This document shows positions 8,496 through 18,055 of a stretch of 64,000 bases of DNA, one piece after another. The stretch lies in assembly GCA_016928995.1 (NCBI GenBank), contig JAFGJS010000025.1:1-64000 (forward strand), in the 5' to 3' direction. The stretch's first letter is position 1; the number at the start of each line of letters is the position of its first letter. Under the pieces are notes generated by a model, which did no database searches, was not told the DNA's origin, and saw only the letters and a program-made list of their open reading frames with translations. A program made the translations under genes and the position numbers. The stretch is from Candidatus Sumerlaeota bacterium. Lineage in GTDB: Bacteria; Sumerlaeota; Sumerlaeia; JAFGJS01.

Positions 8496-9569
8496 TTGGC
8501 GCATATCGCGATTCCAACAAACTACCGATCAGTATCATCCTCCATCAGGAGTCCGGTTGTGCAAACTTATCCCCTGCTCAGCCAGCCGATTTTCAAGGAG
8601 AAGATTTGGGGGGGGAGACGCCTGGAGCGCTGGTTCGCGGACCAGATGCCCGCCGATGTTCATATCGGCGAAATCTGGACGATTGCCGATCTCAAGGAAG
8701 GCTCATCCGCCGTCGCCAACGGACCGCTGGCCGGCAAAACGCTCTCGGAAGTCCGTGAAATCTGGGGACGGGAACTGATCGGAACCGCCTGGCCCGATCA
8801 CGAGCCGCGATTCCCCCTGCTCGTAAAATTCCTCGACGCGCATGAAAAGCTCAGTGTGCAGGTGCATCCCAGCGAAGAGGATTGCCTGAAGCATTTTCCA
8901 AACGGCAACGGCAAAGATGAGACGTGGATCGTGCTCGAATCCGAGCATGGATTCATCTATTACGGCTTTCAGCCCGGGGTCGACATCAATGACTACGACT
9001 GGGCCATGTCCCTCGGCGCGATTGAAAAACGCCTGCGCCATGTGGAGGTCAAGCCCGGCGACTGCTTCCGCATCCAGCCGGGAACGGTGCACGCAATCTG
9101 CGGCGGAGTGATGACGCTGGAAATCCAGCAGCCTTCCGACACTACCTTCCGCATCTTTGATTACGGCCGCACGGATGACGAAGGCAATCCGCGCCCCATG
9201 CATTACCAGGAATCGCGCAAGGTCATCCGCTTCAATTACGACGAGAATCCCGCGTTGAATCCGGAACGCGTTGAGACAAAGTATGGCGCGCTGGAGCTGC
9301 TGATCGAAGTCGAGGCTTACCGCATCGAACGGGCGCAAATCGAGAAATCGCTGAAATGGGAAGTCGATCCTCGAACCGCACAGACCCTGGTCGTGCTTGA
9401 AGGCGCCGGAGAACTCAGCGGCGGCGGTGAAAAAATTGCGCTCAAACCCGGCTCGACAGCGATCCTTCCCGCATCACTCGGTTCCGTGAAACTCACGCCC
9501 GAAAAAACCGGCGGCATGCTCATCGTCATCGCCGGCGCCAGCGGAGCGCCGCTGCTGCACCAAACGTAA
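8496..9569 (+). CDS. manA: Mannose-6-phosphate isomerase, class I
   Basis: IFKEKIWGGRRLE, KLSVQVHPSEEDC, KPGDCFRIQPGTVHAICGGVMTLEIQQPSDTTFRIFDYGR; start may lie further downstream than 8496. Confidence 0.88.
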   Translation: MAHIAIPTNYRSVSSSIRSPVVQTYPLLSQPIFKEKIWGGRRLERWFADQMPADVHIGEIWTIADLKEGSSAVANGPLAGKTLSEVREIWGRELIGTAWPDHEPRFPLLVKFLDAHEKLSVQVHPSEEDCLKHFPNGNGKDETWIVLESEHGFIYYGFQPGVDINDYDWAMSLGAIEKRLRHVEVKPGDCFRIQPGTVHAICGGVMTLEIQQPSDTTFRIFDYGRTDDEGNPRPMHYQESRKVIRFNYDENPALNPERVETKYGALELLIEVEAYRIERAQIEKSLKWEVDPRTAQTLVVLEGAGELSGGGEKIALKPGSTAILPASLGSVKLTPEKTGGMLIVIAGASGAPLLHQT

Positions 9570-9591
9570 TTTCCTCAATTTTGTCAAAAAG

Positions 9592-9627
9592 ACATCGGGG
9601 GACGCGCCCTTGCGCATCCCCCGATGT
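9592..9627. terminator. Bidirectional hairpin between convergent manA and murB
   Basis: ACATCGGGGGA ... TCCCCCGATGT arms between converging ORF ends. Confidence 0.7.
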
Positions 9628-9651
9628 TATGAAATATAATTGCCGCCGATA

Positions 9652-10587
9652 TCAACGCGGCGACTGGATGATCTGCACTTCCACCGACAGATCGATGTCC
9701 TTCTGTTCCTTCACCGTCTGCTGGACCTGCATGATCAGTTCGAGGATGTCCTGCGCCGTGGCCTTGTTCTTATTCACGATGTAATTCGCATGGTCCGTCG
9801 AGACCATCGCGCCGCCCACGGTTGTGCCCTTCAGGCCGCATTCATCGATCAGCTGGCCTGCGGAATGATCCGGGGGATTCTTGAAAACGCAGCCGGATGA
9901 CTTGACGCCCGCTGGTTGAATTTGACGCAGCTTCTTATAGTGGGCCAGCCGTTCCTCGATCGCCTCGGGCGAATCGTGCACCAGCCGCAGCACCGCCTCA
10001 GTGACCACCATGCCGCGCAAAGCCGAATTGCGGTACTCAAATTCATACCCGCCCTTCTTGCAGGCGAAGCGCTCCCCAGCCGGAGTGTATCCGCGCACAG
10101 CCTCCACGAACGAACCGATGGACTGATTGGCGCTGCCGGAATTGCCCGTGACCGCGCCGCCCACCGTGCCGGGAATGTCCCAAAGAAACTCGATGCCGGT
10201 CAGGTTTTCCGCCACGGCGATATTCAACAGCCGGCTCAACGGCAACGCGCAGCCGACCCGGATCAAGTGTCCGTGAATCTTGATGTCGCGGAAAGCCTGG
10301 CCCAGTTTGATCACATAGCCGTCGTAATAATCATCCGCGAAAAAACAATTGGTACCGCCGCCGAGCATGTGCCACGGCACATCATTGGCATGCGCCCAAC
10401 GTAGAAATTCTCCCAGTCCTTCATCCGAATCCGCCACGACCAAAGCCTTGGCGCGGCAATCAATGCTGATCGACGTGAATTTCCCGACCGGCACATCCTG
10501 CCGTATTTCAATGCCGGGTATTTCCGGCGGGGCGAGATTGGTCATTGTGCAAATTCGCTCCTCAGACTCAGTGCAAAGAATATTCAT
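9652..10587 (-). CDS. murB: UDP-N-acetylenolpyruvoylglucosamine reductase
   Basis: MLGGGTNCFFAD, GIEFLWDIPGTVGGAVTGNSGS, SSGCVFKNPPDHSAGQLIDECGLKG. Confidence 0.92.
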   Translation of the reverse strand: MNILCTESEERICTMTNLAPPEIPGIEIRQDVPVGKFTSISIDCRAKALVVADSDEGLGEFLRWAHANDVPWHMLGGGTNCFFADDYYDGYVIKLGQAFRDIKIHGHLIRVGCALPLSRLLNIAVAENLTGIEFLWDIPGTVGGAVTGNSGSANQSIGSFVEAVRGYTPAGERFACKKGGYEFEYRNSALRGMVVTEAVLRLVHDSPEAIEERLAHYKKLRQIQPAGVKSSGCVFKNPPDHSAGQLIDECGLKGTTVGGAMVSTDHANYIVNKNKATAQDILELIMQVQQTVKEQKDIDLSVEVQIIQSPR

Positions 10588-10766
10588 TCTCGCGCAAATG
10601 ACAACTCCGCATCATTCAACGCGATTTTCATTTTGCCTTCCCATCCGGCGAAAATGCAAGCGCATTTTGGCCCGGAAAATAATTTGCGGCGCCGAAGATC
10701 CATCACCCAAGCATAAAACTAATTGCTTGACCGTCCAGAGGGCGACAGCAATGCTATCGCAACAAA

Positions 10767-12830
10767 ATGACTATTACACGTGCGATGAATACCGCAAAAT
10801 ACACCGCTACATATCGCGAAATCCTCATCATGGCGGCCCTGGCGCTGGGGATCGCCACGATTCTTGTGGTCAGCAGCCACCGCCGCATCGAACGCGTCAA
10901 CAGCGACACGCTGATCATGGTTTCGTTTTACCGCGATCTGTTTGTCGATCACATTCGCATTCGCGGCTGGGAACTCGGTCCGGCGCCGTTCCTCATGCCC
11001 GACCTGCCCATTCTCTCCCTCGCCCTGGCCCTCACGTCTAACATCGGTTATGGCCTGACGCTGTATTCATTGCTGGTCTACGGCTTATTGCTGCTCAGCA
11101 TGGCCGTCTTGTTCAAACCGCCAAGCGAACAGTGGGCGCATGATAAAACCTTCGCGTGGGCCACTCTGCTGACCGGTCTGTTGCTGGCCACGCTGCTCAG
11201 CGCTGGCCGCAATAACGCGCTCGCGTTTTATCTCTTGCTCCCCTGCAACCACACCGGAGCGCTGCTCTGCGGCATATGGATTTTTCTGCTGGTCAAGCGC
11301 ATGGCTCTGCGCGGCGGAAATTGGAAAGCCATGCTTGGACTGTCGCTGCTGGTCATCGCGTCCACGTTCTCCGATCTCTGGCTGATTCCTCAATTCATCG
11401 CCCCCATCATCCTCAGCATCCTCGTCTTCTCCGCGCTGCGCTATATCCGCTGGCCCCTCGCGCTGGGTCTGAGCGTCAACATCGCGCTCAGCGCGGCTCT
11501 CGGCAAATACCTGATCCGCGAAATGCGAAAATATGGAATTTTCAACATCCCCCGCTCACGCGTAAAGGAATCCGAGGAATACCTGCATGCCTACCTCCGC
11601 GATTTGAGCCATATCGTCCAACACCAGCCGCTGCTGTTCGCACTGATCGCGATTTTCATCATCCTGACGCTCGCATTCTTCTGGAGCAAACGCAAAGAAC
11701 TGCTGCGCCCCAATGAGCGCTCCGCAGAAACGCGAGACGAGGATTTCAATCTGCGCTTCAGCCTGTTCTTCATCCTCATCGCATCGCTCGCCTCTCTCGC
11801 CGCCCCCATCGCCTTGAAAAAATGGGGCAGCATGGAAAACATCCGCTATCTGCTTCCCTTTTTCGCCTTGCCGCCGCTGGGGCTGGGCGCCCTGCTGGCG
11901 CACTCCCTGCGAGCATGGCCCGCCAAACGCCTGTGGATCGCCGGAACCATGCTGACAGCCGTCTGCCTGGGCTTCAGTTCTCACAACATTAAATACTTCC
12001 GCCGCTCAGACTTGGCGCTCCCCTACCGCGAATCATTCCGGAAAATGGAGCGGCACCTCGCCGGACGGAACATGCTGTACGGCTACGGCAACTACTGGTA
12101 CGCCCGGCTGCTCACTCTCGAATCGCGCCGCGGTCTGCAAATCAACGAGATTCACCCCGACGTATACATGAATCAATGGATGAACAATCCCAATCGCTAT
12201 TTCGGCTTGCCCGGCTCGAATCATGGCGAATATCCGGCGTATACTTTCATCCTGATGAACGGCATCGAAAGCCCACGCGTGCTCGCTCAATTCGGCGAAC
12301 CGGCGCAGAAACTGCGTTTCGAGGAAAACGACGAAGCGTTGGAAGTCTGGATCTACAACCGGCCGCAGGACGTCAAGTTCCGCAACTTCTGCCGCACAGC
12401 GGCTTTTTTCCGCGCCTTCCGCCGGCCGGAATCGAAACCGGTCGTTTACAGTGATTTGGCGCAATACATCGCCGACGGCACGTATTGGGAAGACAGCGAC
12501 CTCTTCCCCGTGCCGGCAGATTTGACGCTCGAAGTGAAATACGATCAGCCGCTCAGCGGGGACGTGCTGGAAATTTCGGCCGACGCTAATGACAAATATC
12601 ATGTGACGCTGCTCAGCGAAGGAGAAACCATCGGCGAACTGGATCTGCCGCCCATGCTCGGAGGCAATATGCGCGCACGGTTTCTGCCCTTGCCGTCCGA
12701 AGCCGCCAACCGGCCCATCGACACGATCCAACTGAGACCGGACAATGACGCCGCGCCATTCCTTCTGGGCCATCTGGCGCTCTACAAGGACCCTTCGCCG
12801 CCGGAAGCGAAGGCGACGCATGAAAGATAG
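10767..12830 (+). CDS. Polytopic integral membrane protein, function unknown
   Basis: Multiple hydrophobic segments in the N-terminal about 420 aa, then a soluble C-terminal domain. Confidence 0.7.
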   Translation: MTITRAMNTAKYTATYREILIMAALALGIATILVVSSHRRIERVNSDTLIMVSFYRDLFVDHIRIRGWELGPAPFLMPDLPILSLALALTSNIGYGLTLYSLLVYGLLLLSMAVLFKPPSEQWAHDKTFAWATLLTGLLLATLLSAGRNNALAFYLLLPCNHTGALLCGIWIFLLVKRMALRGGNWKAMLGLSLLVIASTFSDLWLIPQFIAPIILSILVFSALRYIRWPLALGLSVNIALSAALGKYLIREMRKYGIFNIPRSRVKESEEYLHAYLRDLSHIVQHQPLLFALIAIFIILTLAFFWSKRKELLRPNERSAETRDEDFNLRFSLFFILIASLASLAAPIALKKWGSMENIRYLLPFFALPPLGLGALLAHSLRAWPAKRLWIAGTMLTAVCLGFSSHNIKYFRRSDLALPYRESFRKMERHLAGRNMLYGYGNYWYARLLTLESRRGLQINEIHPDVYMNQWMNNPNRYFGLPGSNHGEYPAYTFILMNGIESPRVLAQFGEPAQKLRFEENDEALEVWIYNRPQDVKFRNFCRTAAFFRAFRRPESKPVVYSDLAQYIADGTYWEDSDLFPVPADLTLEVKYDQPLSGDVLEISADANDKYHVTLLSEGETIGELDLPPMLGGNMRARFLPLPSEAANRPIDTIQLRPDNDAAPFLLGHLALYKDPSPPEAKATHER

Positions 12831-12869
12831 CGGCGCAACGAGTCATTATCGCCATCTTATTTTTTCTTG

Positions 12870-12960
12870 CTCTTGCTCTCGCTCTTGCTCTGGCTCATAC
12901 TCAATCTCTGACGTAATTTAAGAGCGAGATTGAGAGCAAGAGCAAGAGCGAGAGCAAGAG
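12870..12960. repeat. Hexanucleotide-rich inverted repeat with perfect 22-bp arms
   Basis: CTCTTGCTCTCGCTCTTGCTCT (12870-12891) and AGAGCAAGAGCGAGAGCAAGAG (12939-12960). Confidence 0.9.
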
Positions 12961-12966
12961 TATAAT
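12961..12966 (+). promoter_or_regulatory. Candidate -10 box TATAAT immediately after the repeat arm
   Basis: TATAAT located 16 nt before the predicted ATG at 12983; any -35 would lie inside the repeat arm. Confidence 0.35.
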
Positions 12967-12982
12967 AGAAAGCATATCACCC

Positions 12983-15631
12983 ATGCTCTGGGAAGCGCGG
13001 CTGCATGCGGATCGCCCTTCGATCCGCCGTCATCAAACCTACCTGCGGTTGGAATTCCGCGCGGAGGATGGATCGGCGTTTGCCAGCAACTCCGTCGAGG
13101 CCGAACAGGCGCGGAAAATCTGGAGCGCCCTCGAAGGCGGACTGGAACGCAACTATCAGCTGCGCTTGACCATCCTGAAAAACCGCATGGCGCACGATCT
13201 CGAAGATTGGTTCCACGCCTTCTTCCCCAACCCCGGCGGATACGGCGAGGCCTTCGCCCGGCTCTTCGAAGAGACCGGACACACCATCCTCTTCAGCGTG
13301 GACGCGCCGGAATGGCAGTGGTTCCCGCTCGAAGCGTTTTATTTTAATCAACAATTCCTGGCCTTGCGCCATTGCGTGATTCGCCGCACCGGCTCCACGG
13401 AATGCCACGCGCCTCAAGCCGGTCAATCCTTCGCCGCACTCACCGGCGCCGCCAAGCTCGGCTCCGGCGAATGGGCTGACGCCTCCCGTCTGCTCGCTTC
13501 GACCCGCCGCGCGGAAGACCGCATGCTGGCCGCCGAATTGCAACCTCGCCCTCAAAACCCCTTTCAAGCCGATCACATCTATTACATTGGCCATCATGAA
13601 ATCGGCAAAGGGTTGGCTCTGCAAACGGACGATGAAAATGGCGATTCCACATGGTTCTCCGCGAATCAACTGCAAACGAACGAGGAGCCGCCCGCCTCTG
13701 TTTTTCTGAACGCCTGCCACAGCGCCGCGGCATACACTGAATCCACTGACGCAGATTCCAGGGACGAACCATTCGCCACTTGGGCCGCGCAACGCCAGGC
13801 GCCGCTGTTCATCGGCCACGCCGGGCGCATCGCCCCGGAATTCGCCGCGAGCCTGGCCGACCGCTTTTACGATGCCTGGCTTGGCCGGCGCCAGTCCGCT
13901 CCGGAAGCATGGCGGCAAGCGCTCGGTTCGCAAACCTCGCTGCAAATGCAGGACGGCTCCGCCGCGCTGATCGGCTGCCGTTTTTATGCCGCACATCCCG
14001 CGTTCAAAATCAACGCGAAACAGCAAAACGAATCGCAGGCTCAACAGACAGCAGGTTCGACGGCTTCAACCCTTAGCGCCCGTCAAGCCTCGCTGCGCCT
14101 CGCGCTTCGAGCCGCAGTCGCCTTGCTCCTGGGGCTGATCCTGATCTTTCTCTTTTTCAAAAGCCGCGACACCCCATTCATGACACCCATGTCCCAGCCC
14201 CGCATGGTTTTGCGCGGCAACGTGCTCTATTCCACAAAGCCCTGGATGATCACGAACAAAGGAACGCCGGTTTCGCTCTTGCCGGTAAAATACGAGGACC
14301 AGGTGACAACCATCGTGCTGGAGCAGGACGTTCAGATCGCCCATCAATCAACGCTGAACATACCCGCCGGGCTGGACATCATCATCGCGCCCAAGCGCCG
14401 CATCATCTGCCACGGACGCCTTGAGGCATATGGCGAGGTGAACGCGCCGATCCGCTTCCTGGCGCGCGATGCCGCCGAAGCATCCCGCTGGGGCGGCATC
14501 TTCATCGGACCCAAAACGTATCAAGACCTCAGCCCTTTCGCCAGTTTCTCCTACTGCGAATTCAGCGGCGGAGGCGGCGTGGCAATTTCGCATCGCACCC
14601 AGCCGGATCCGCAGCTCGGGCAAAACTGGTTTGAGTACGACCAGATCGACATCCCGCCGTTTGGCCAAGACGTCGCCGTGCCCGCGCAAAGTCATCGCGG
14701 AGGCGCGATCTTCGCCTGGCGCGCCGCCCCGGAATTCTACAACTGCCGCTTTGAAAACAACAGCGCGGCTTACGGCGGCGCGGTCTATCTGCGCAACACC
14801 GGCTTCGGCGCCGTCATGTCCGACTGCGTCTTTGAAAACAACAAAAGCCAGATAGTCGGAGGCGCGCTGTTTCTACTCGGCGCCATGTTCGAGGCAGACG
14901 AACTGCATTTCACGAACAACCGCACTGGCCAGGCCGGCGGCGCCATCTGCGTCTTCCGCGACTCCAGCCTGACTCTCAGGCACTCAGCATTCATCAATAA
15001 CCGTTCCGGCATCGCAGGCGGCGGCATCTACTTCTACACCAAGAAAGGCAGCGCTCAACGGGAGAACTGCGAACATACGCTGGAGCAGTTGGAGTTTTAC
15101 GGCAACACCGCCGGACGCGACGGCGCAGGCATCAGTTACGACGGCGACAACGGCGACTTGAAAGCCAAGAATCTCATTTTCAAAGGGAACCGCCTGATCG
15201 GCCAGGCCACGGAAGGAATCCCCAATCCCGCCGACGAGCAGAACAAGGAAGGATGCGCCCTGTTCTTCAATCCGGAAAACGACAATCCTCAGGAACCGCT
15301 GCATGTCGAGTTCTCCTCGATCATCGCCCGGGGCAACATCATCGTCTGGCGCGAACATTACAATCACGACGGACAGACGATCCAGGCGTCCGGCAGCGCC
15401 GCGTACTTCGGCCCATGCATGGACGTCCGCTTGAACCTCGCGCAATGGACGGTGAGCGACAACATGGGGTATAATTCCTGCACGCCGATCGGCTACGACG
15501 AACGCATGGAGGGCGCCTCGCTCGAAGCGATTGAGCGCATCACGCGAACCTTGAATCCCGCGGCCAATCCCAACCGCAAAATCCCCCCCGAAGAAGCGGA
15601 ACAAATCGCGCGTAATATCATGACTCAATAA
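12983..15631 (+). CDS. Predicted CHAT-like (caspase-type) protease domain - TM helix - parallel beta-helix (PMP-like GGAI/FENN repeats)
   Basis: IYYIGHHEIGKGLALQ...ASVFLNACHSAAAY (candidate His204/205 and Cys245); TM LALRAAVALLLGLILIFLFF; repeats GGAIFAWRAAPEFYNCRFENNSAAYGGAVYLRN..CVFENNKSQIVGGALFLL. Confidence 0.65.
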   Translation: MLWEARLHADRPSIRRHQTYLRLEFRAEDGSAFASNSVEAEQARKIWSALEGGLERNYQLRLTILKNRMAHDLEDWFHAFFPNPGGYGEAFARLFEETGHTILFSVDAPEWQWFPLEAFYFNQQFLALRHCVIRRTGSTECHAPQAGQSFAALTGAAKLGSGEWADASRLLASTRRAEDRMLAAELQPRPQNPFQADHIYYIGHHEIGKGLALQTDDENGDSTWFSANQLQTNEEPPASVFLNACHSAAAYTESTDADSRDEPFATWAAQRQAPLFIGHAGRIAPEFAASLADRFYDAWLGRRQSAPEAWRQALGSQTSLQMQDGSAALIGCRFYAAHPAFKINAKQQNESQAQQTAGSTASTLSARQASLRLALRAAVALLLGLILIFLFFKSRDTPFMTPMSQPRMVLRGNVLYSTKPWMITNKGTPVSLLPVKYEDQVTTIVLEQDVQIAHQSTLNIPAGLDIIIAPKRRIICHGRLEAYGEVNAPIRFLARDAAEASRWGGIFIGPKTYQDLSPFASFSYCEFSGGGGVAISHRTQPDPQLGQNWFEYDQIDIPPFGQDVAVPAQSHRGGAIFAWRAAPEFYNCRFENNSAAYGGAVYLRNTGFGAVMSDCVFENNKSQIVGGALFLLGAMFEADELHFTNNRTGQAGGAICVFRDSSLTLRHSAFINNRSGIAGGGIYFYTKKGSAQRENCEHTLEQLEFYGNTAGRDGAGISYDGDNGDLKAKNLIFKGNRLIGQATEGIPNPADEQNKEGCALFFNPENDNPQEPLHVEFSSIIARGNIIVWREHYNHDGQTIQASGSAAYFGPCMDVRLNLAQWTVSDNMGYNSCTPIGYDERMEGASLEAIERITRTLNPAANPNRKIPPEEAEQIARNIMTQ

Positions 15632-15730
15632 TCATCCGCGCATCGCGGGGAGAACCCTGGTGAAAGCATCCACGCGCTGGCGAAAAAAGATAATCGGATC
15701 AATCGGCGGGTTTTTCTTAAGGCAACCTTT

Positions 15731-15831
15731 AAATTTTCACACATAAGCGCACGGCATATAAAAAATTCAATCATTACATTTATCGTGATCTCAATTCGGT
15801 TCTTTGCGCCTTGGCGTCTTTGCGTTAAATT
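15731..15831 (-). repeat. Dispersed intergenic repeat, copy A
   Basis: Reverse complement AATTTAACGCAAAGACGCCAAGGCGCAAAGAA...TAAATGTAATGATTGAA...GTGTGAAAATTT aligns with 25064-25160. Confidence 0.75.
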
Positions 15832-16182
15832 GCTTACGGTTCTCTTTGATTTTAAAATAAACACTCCCCCGCAATCGTCGTCGCCGCTTTTCGGACACTG
15901 ACCCGAATCCACTACTGACGGGGCCGCAGCCGGAGGTTGGAGTCAGCCTGACAGGCAAGCCAGACGCCTAAATTCCGGACCTTTAGAACCCTGGGAAAAT
16001 TAATTTGATCCAGTTCCGAATAGTCAAAGCACGTGCGCCGCAGGGGAGCATGCTCGCTATATTTTCAAACTTTTCAATGAGCCTGTTTGCTCGTAACTTC
16101 CGCTTCCTATAGTCCCTCATAGCTTGATTGAGATTATACTCAAAACGCCTTGCGAAGTCAATCCAAATCCATGCTCAATCGC

Positions 16183-16758
16183 TCAATTTTGAGCTTGCGC
16201 CATGGCATGCCGGACGACGTCCAGATCAATCGCCGTTGCGTAAATTTCATCGCATCCAGCCAGACGCAATCGCGAAACCTGACGCTCTCCGCCAAACGGC
16301 GCGAACGCGATCAAGCGTAGTTTTTTCGAAGCGAGATTCTCGCGAATCAACCGGATCAACTCGACGGCTTCAGCCAGCACCGCGTTGTTGCTGAGCTCCA
16401 GCACAATGCACTGATACTGATGCCGCCCTAAACGAAGGCCGACCTCAAGCATGTTATCCGCATGATCCAGCACCAGACCGTTGGTGCTTTGCGCGTTCAA
16501 ACTGCGCGCATCCAGCAGACTCTTGAATGGAATGCCGATAATCAAAACACGCGTGCGGAACTGACGATAAAGATCCTCAGGCAACGGCATGCTGTGCGCC
16601 ACCAGAAATTCAAGCAAGTCTTCCGGAGCCACGCGACGGTGACCGCCAGGCGTTCTATGCGCCGGAATTTGCCCATGCTCGATCCAATACGCCACGGTCG
16701 CCGGTTGGACATCGCAAATTTTCGCAATGTCAAAAGTCGTATAATGTTTTCTACTCAT
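16183..16758 (-). CDS. MerR/excisionase-type HTH protein with receiver-like C-terminal domain
   Basis: MSRKHYTTFDIAKICDVQPATVAYWIEHGQIPAHRTPGGHRRVAPEDLLEFL, then RVLIIGIP...CIVLELSNN...LRLAGCDEIYATAIDLDVV. Confidence 0.7.
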   Translation of the reverse strand: MSRKHYTTFDIAKICDVQPATVAYWIEHGQIPAHRTPGGHRRVAPEDLLEFLVAHSMPLPEDLYRQFRTRVLIIGIPFKSLLDARSLNAQSTNGLVLDHADNMLEVGLRLGRHQYQCIVLELSNNAVLAEAVELIRLIRENLASKKLRLIAFAPFGGERQVSRLRLAGCDEIYATAIDLDVVRHAMAQAQN

Positions 16759-16971
16759 CAGTCCTGCGCTTTCGCCGCATGGCGGCTGCAAGATCGATTT
16801 GCATCCTGCTAGCATCGGATTGTATAATCACTTATCATTTATATCGTCCGGCAAGCCGGTAAGCTTGAGAACTGATATTGCATGCAAGAGATTGTTTTTT
16901 CATTATATGCGCCGGATCGGTCCCGGAAAAAGCCAGATCCCCCCCTTAAAATCACCATTCGCGTATGGTTG

Positions 16972-17001
16972 TTGACAATTTACCTGCGACAGCAATATGT
17001 A
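16972..17001 (+). promoter_or_regulatory. Candidate sigma70-type promoter for the peptidyl-prolyl isomerase gene
   Basis: TTGACA (16972-16977), 18-nt spacer, TATGTA (16996-17001). Confidence 0.35.
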
Positions 17002-17069
17002 TTATTGCATGCAACTGTTGAAGCCATTGATCTATCCGTTTAAAATGCGCTGATTCAGAAAGGGTTGCA

Positions 17070-18038
17070 ATGAATCTGAAGAACTGGACATGGACCGCGA
17101 TCATTGCGCTGATCGGCTCCGGCGCGCTCCACTGCGCGCGGAACGGCGCCACAGAGCCGCCTCCCGCTCATCCTCAATCCAGCGCGGCGGAACAAATGTT
17201 CGCCGCTGACAAAGCGACCGAGTCGCCCGGCATCACCAATCCCGAATCACGACAAACGAACACAACGCCGGACGAAGCGCCTGCCGGTCCGATCACCTCG
17301 CAAACCTTTCAATTCGAAGATCTAAATCTCAACGCGGGGATGTATGAATGGCTTTGGAAAGCCTACCAGGCCGACGCCGCGGCGAACGGGCGGACCGAAA
17401 CCGATCCGGCGGCTTTGCACGGCGACTTCGAACGATCCCTGGCGCTCGAATACCTGCTTGCACAATACGCGCGGCGCCAAAAACTGAATGAAGATCCCTG
17501 GTTTCGCGCCGAGATGTGGCGCCAGGAGAATCAATTGCTGCGTGTACTGGTGGAGCGCCGCATTCGCGAAAACGTGCATGTCAGCGCCGCCGAAATCCGC
17601 GCATATTATCAGGCCAACCCGGACAAATACACAGACCCGGAGCGGGTGCAGGTGCGTTTGATCCTGGTGGACACAGAGCAGGAAGCGCGCGCGGCGCTGC
17701 AGGATTTAACCGGCGGAGATGACTTCGCTGAACTGGCCCGCCGCTATTCGAAGCATCCCTCGCGCGACAAAGGCGGCGTGCTGCCTCCATTCACCCGAGG
17801 AACGTACTCGGACGCGATGGAGAGCGCGGTCTTCGCCGGCAAGGTGGGCGACCTGATCGGGCCGTTGCAGACAGAGCTCGGCTATCAAATCCTCGAAATC
17901 ACATCGCTGCAGGAAAAGCGCGTCATCCCCTTCAGCGACGTGGAATCCGCAATCCGCGAAGAGCTGCTTCAGCGCAAATACAACGAACAATATCAGGAAC
18001 TGCTGCGGCAGCTGAAGGCCGGCTCGGAATTTAATTGA
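17070..18038 (+). CDS. Parvulin-type peptidyl-prolyl isomerase, exported
   Basis: PPIC-type motifs VQVRLILVDTEQEARAALQDLTGGDDFAELARRYSKHPSRDKGGVLPPF; N-terminal signal-like sequence. Confidence 0.85.
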   Translation: MNLKNWTWTAIIALIGSGALHCARNGATEPPPAHPQSSAAEQMFAADKATESPGITNPESRQTNTTPDEAPAGPITSQTFQFEDLNLNAGMYEWLWKAYQADAAANGRTETDPAALHGDFERSLALEYLLAQYARRQKLNEDPWFRAEMWRQENQLLRVLVERRIRENVHVSAAEIRAYYQANPDKYTDPERVQVRLILVDTEQEARAALQDLTGGDDFAELARRYSKHPSRDKGGVLPPFTRGTYSDAMESAVFAGKVGDLIGPLQTELGYQILEITSLQEKRVIPFSDVESAIREELLQRKYNEQYQELLRQLKAGSEFN

Positions 18039-18055
18039 CGCTATCCCGGAGACGA

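Noticed and set aside
12977-14044. 355-aa minus-strand ORF opposite the CHAT region
   Set aside because: Shadow ORF from high GC; the plus-strand frame contains coherent CHAT, TM and beta-helix features
15625-15912. 95-aa minus-strand ORF (NLTQRRQGAKNRIE…)
   Set aside because: Translation of the dispersed repeat; a typical spurious small ORF
15919-15990. SRP, 6S or tmRNA gene
   Set aside because: No conserved core (for example GGAAGGAAGCAGCC of SRP RNA) could be found; left only as unexplained sequence
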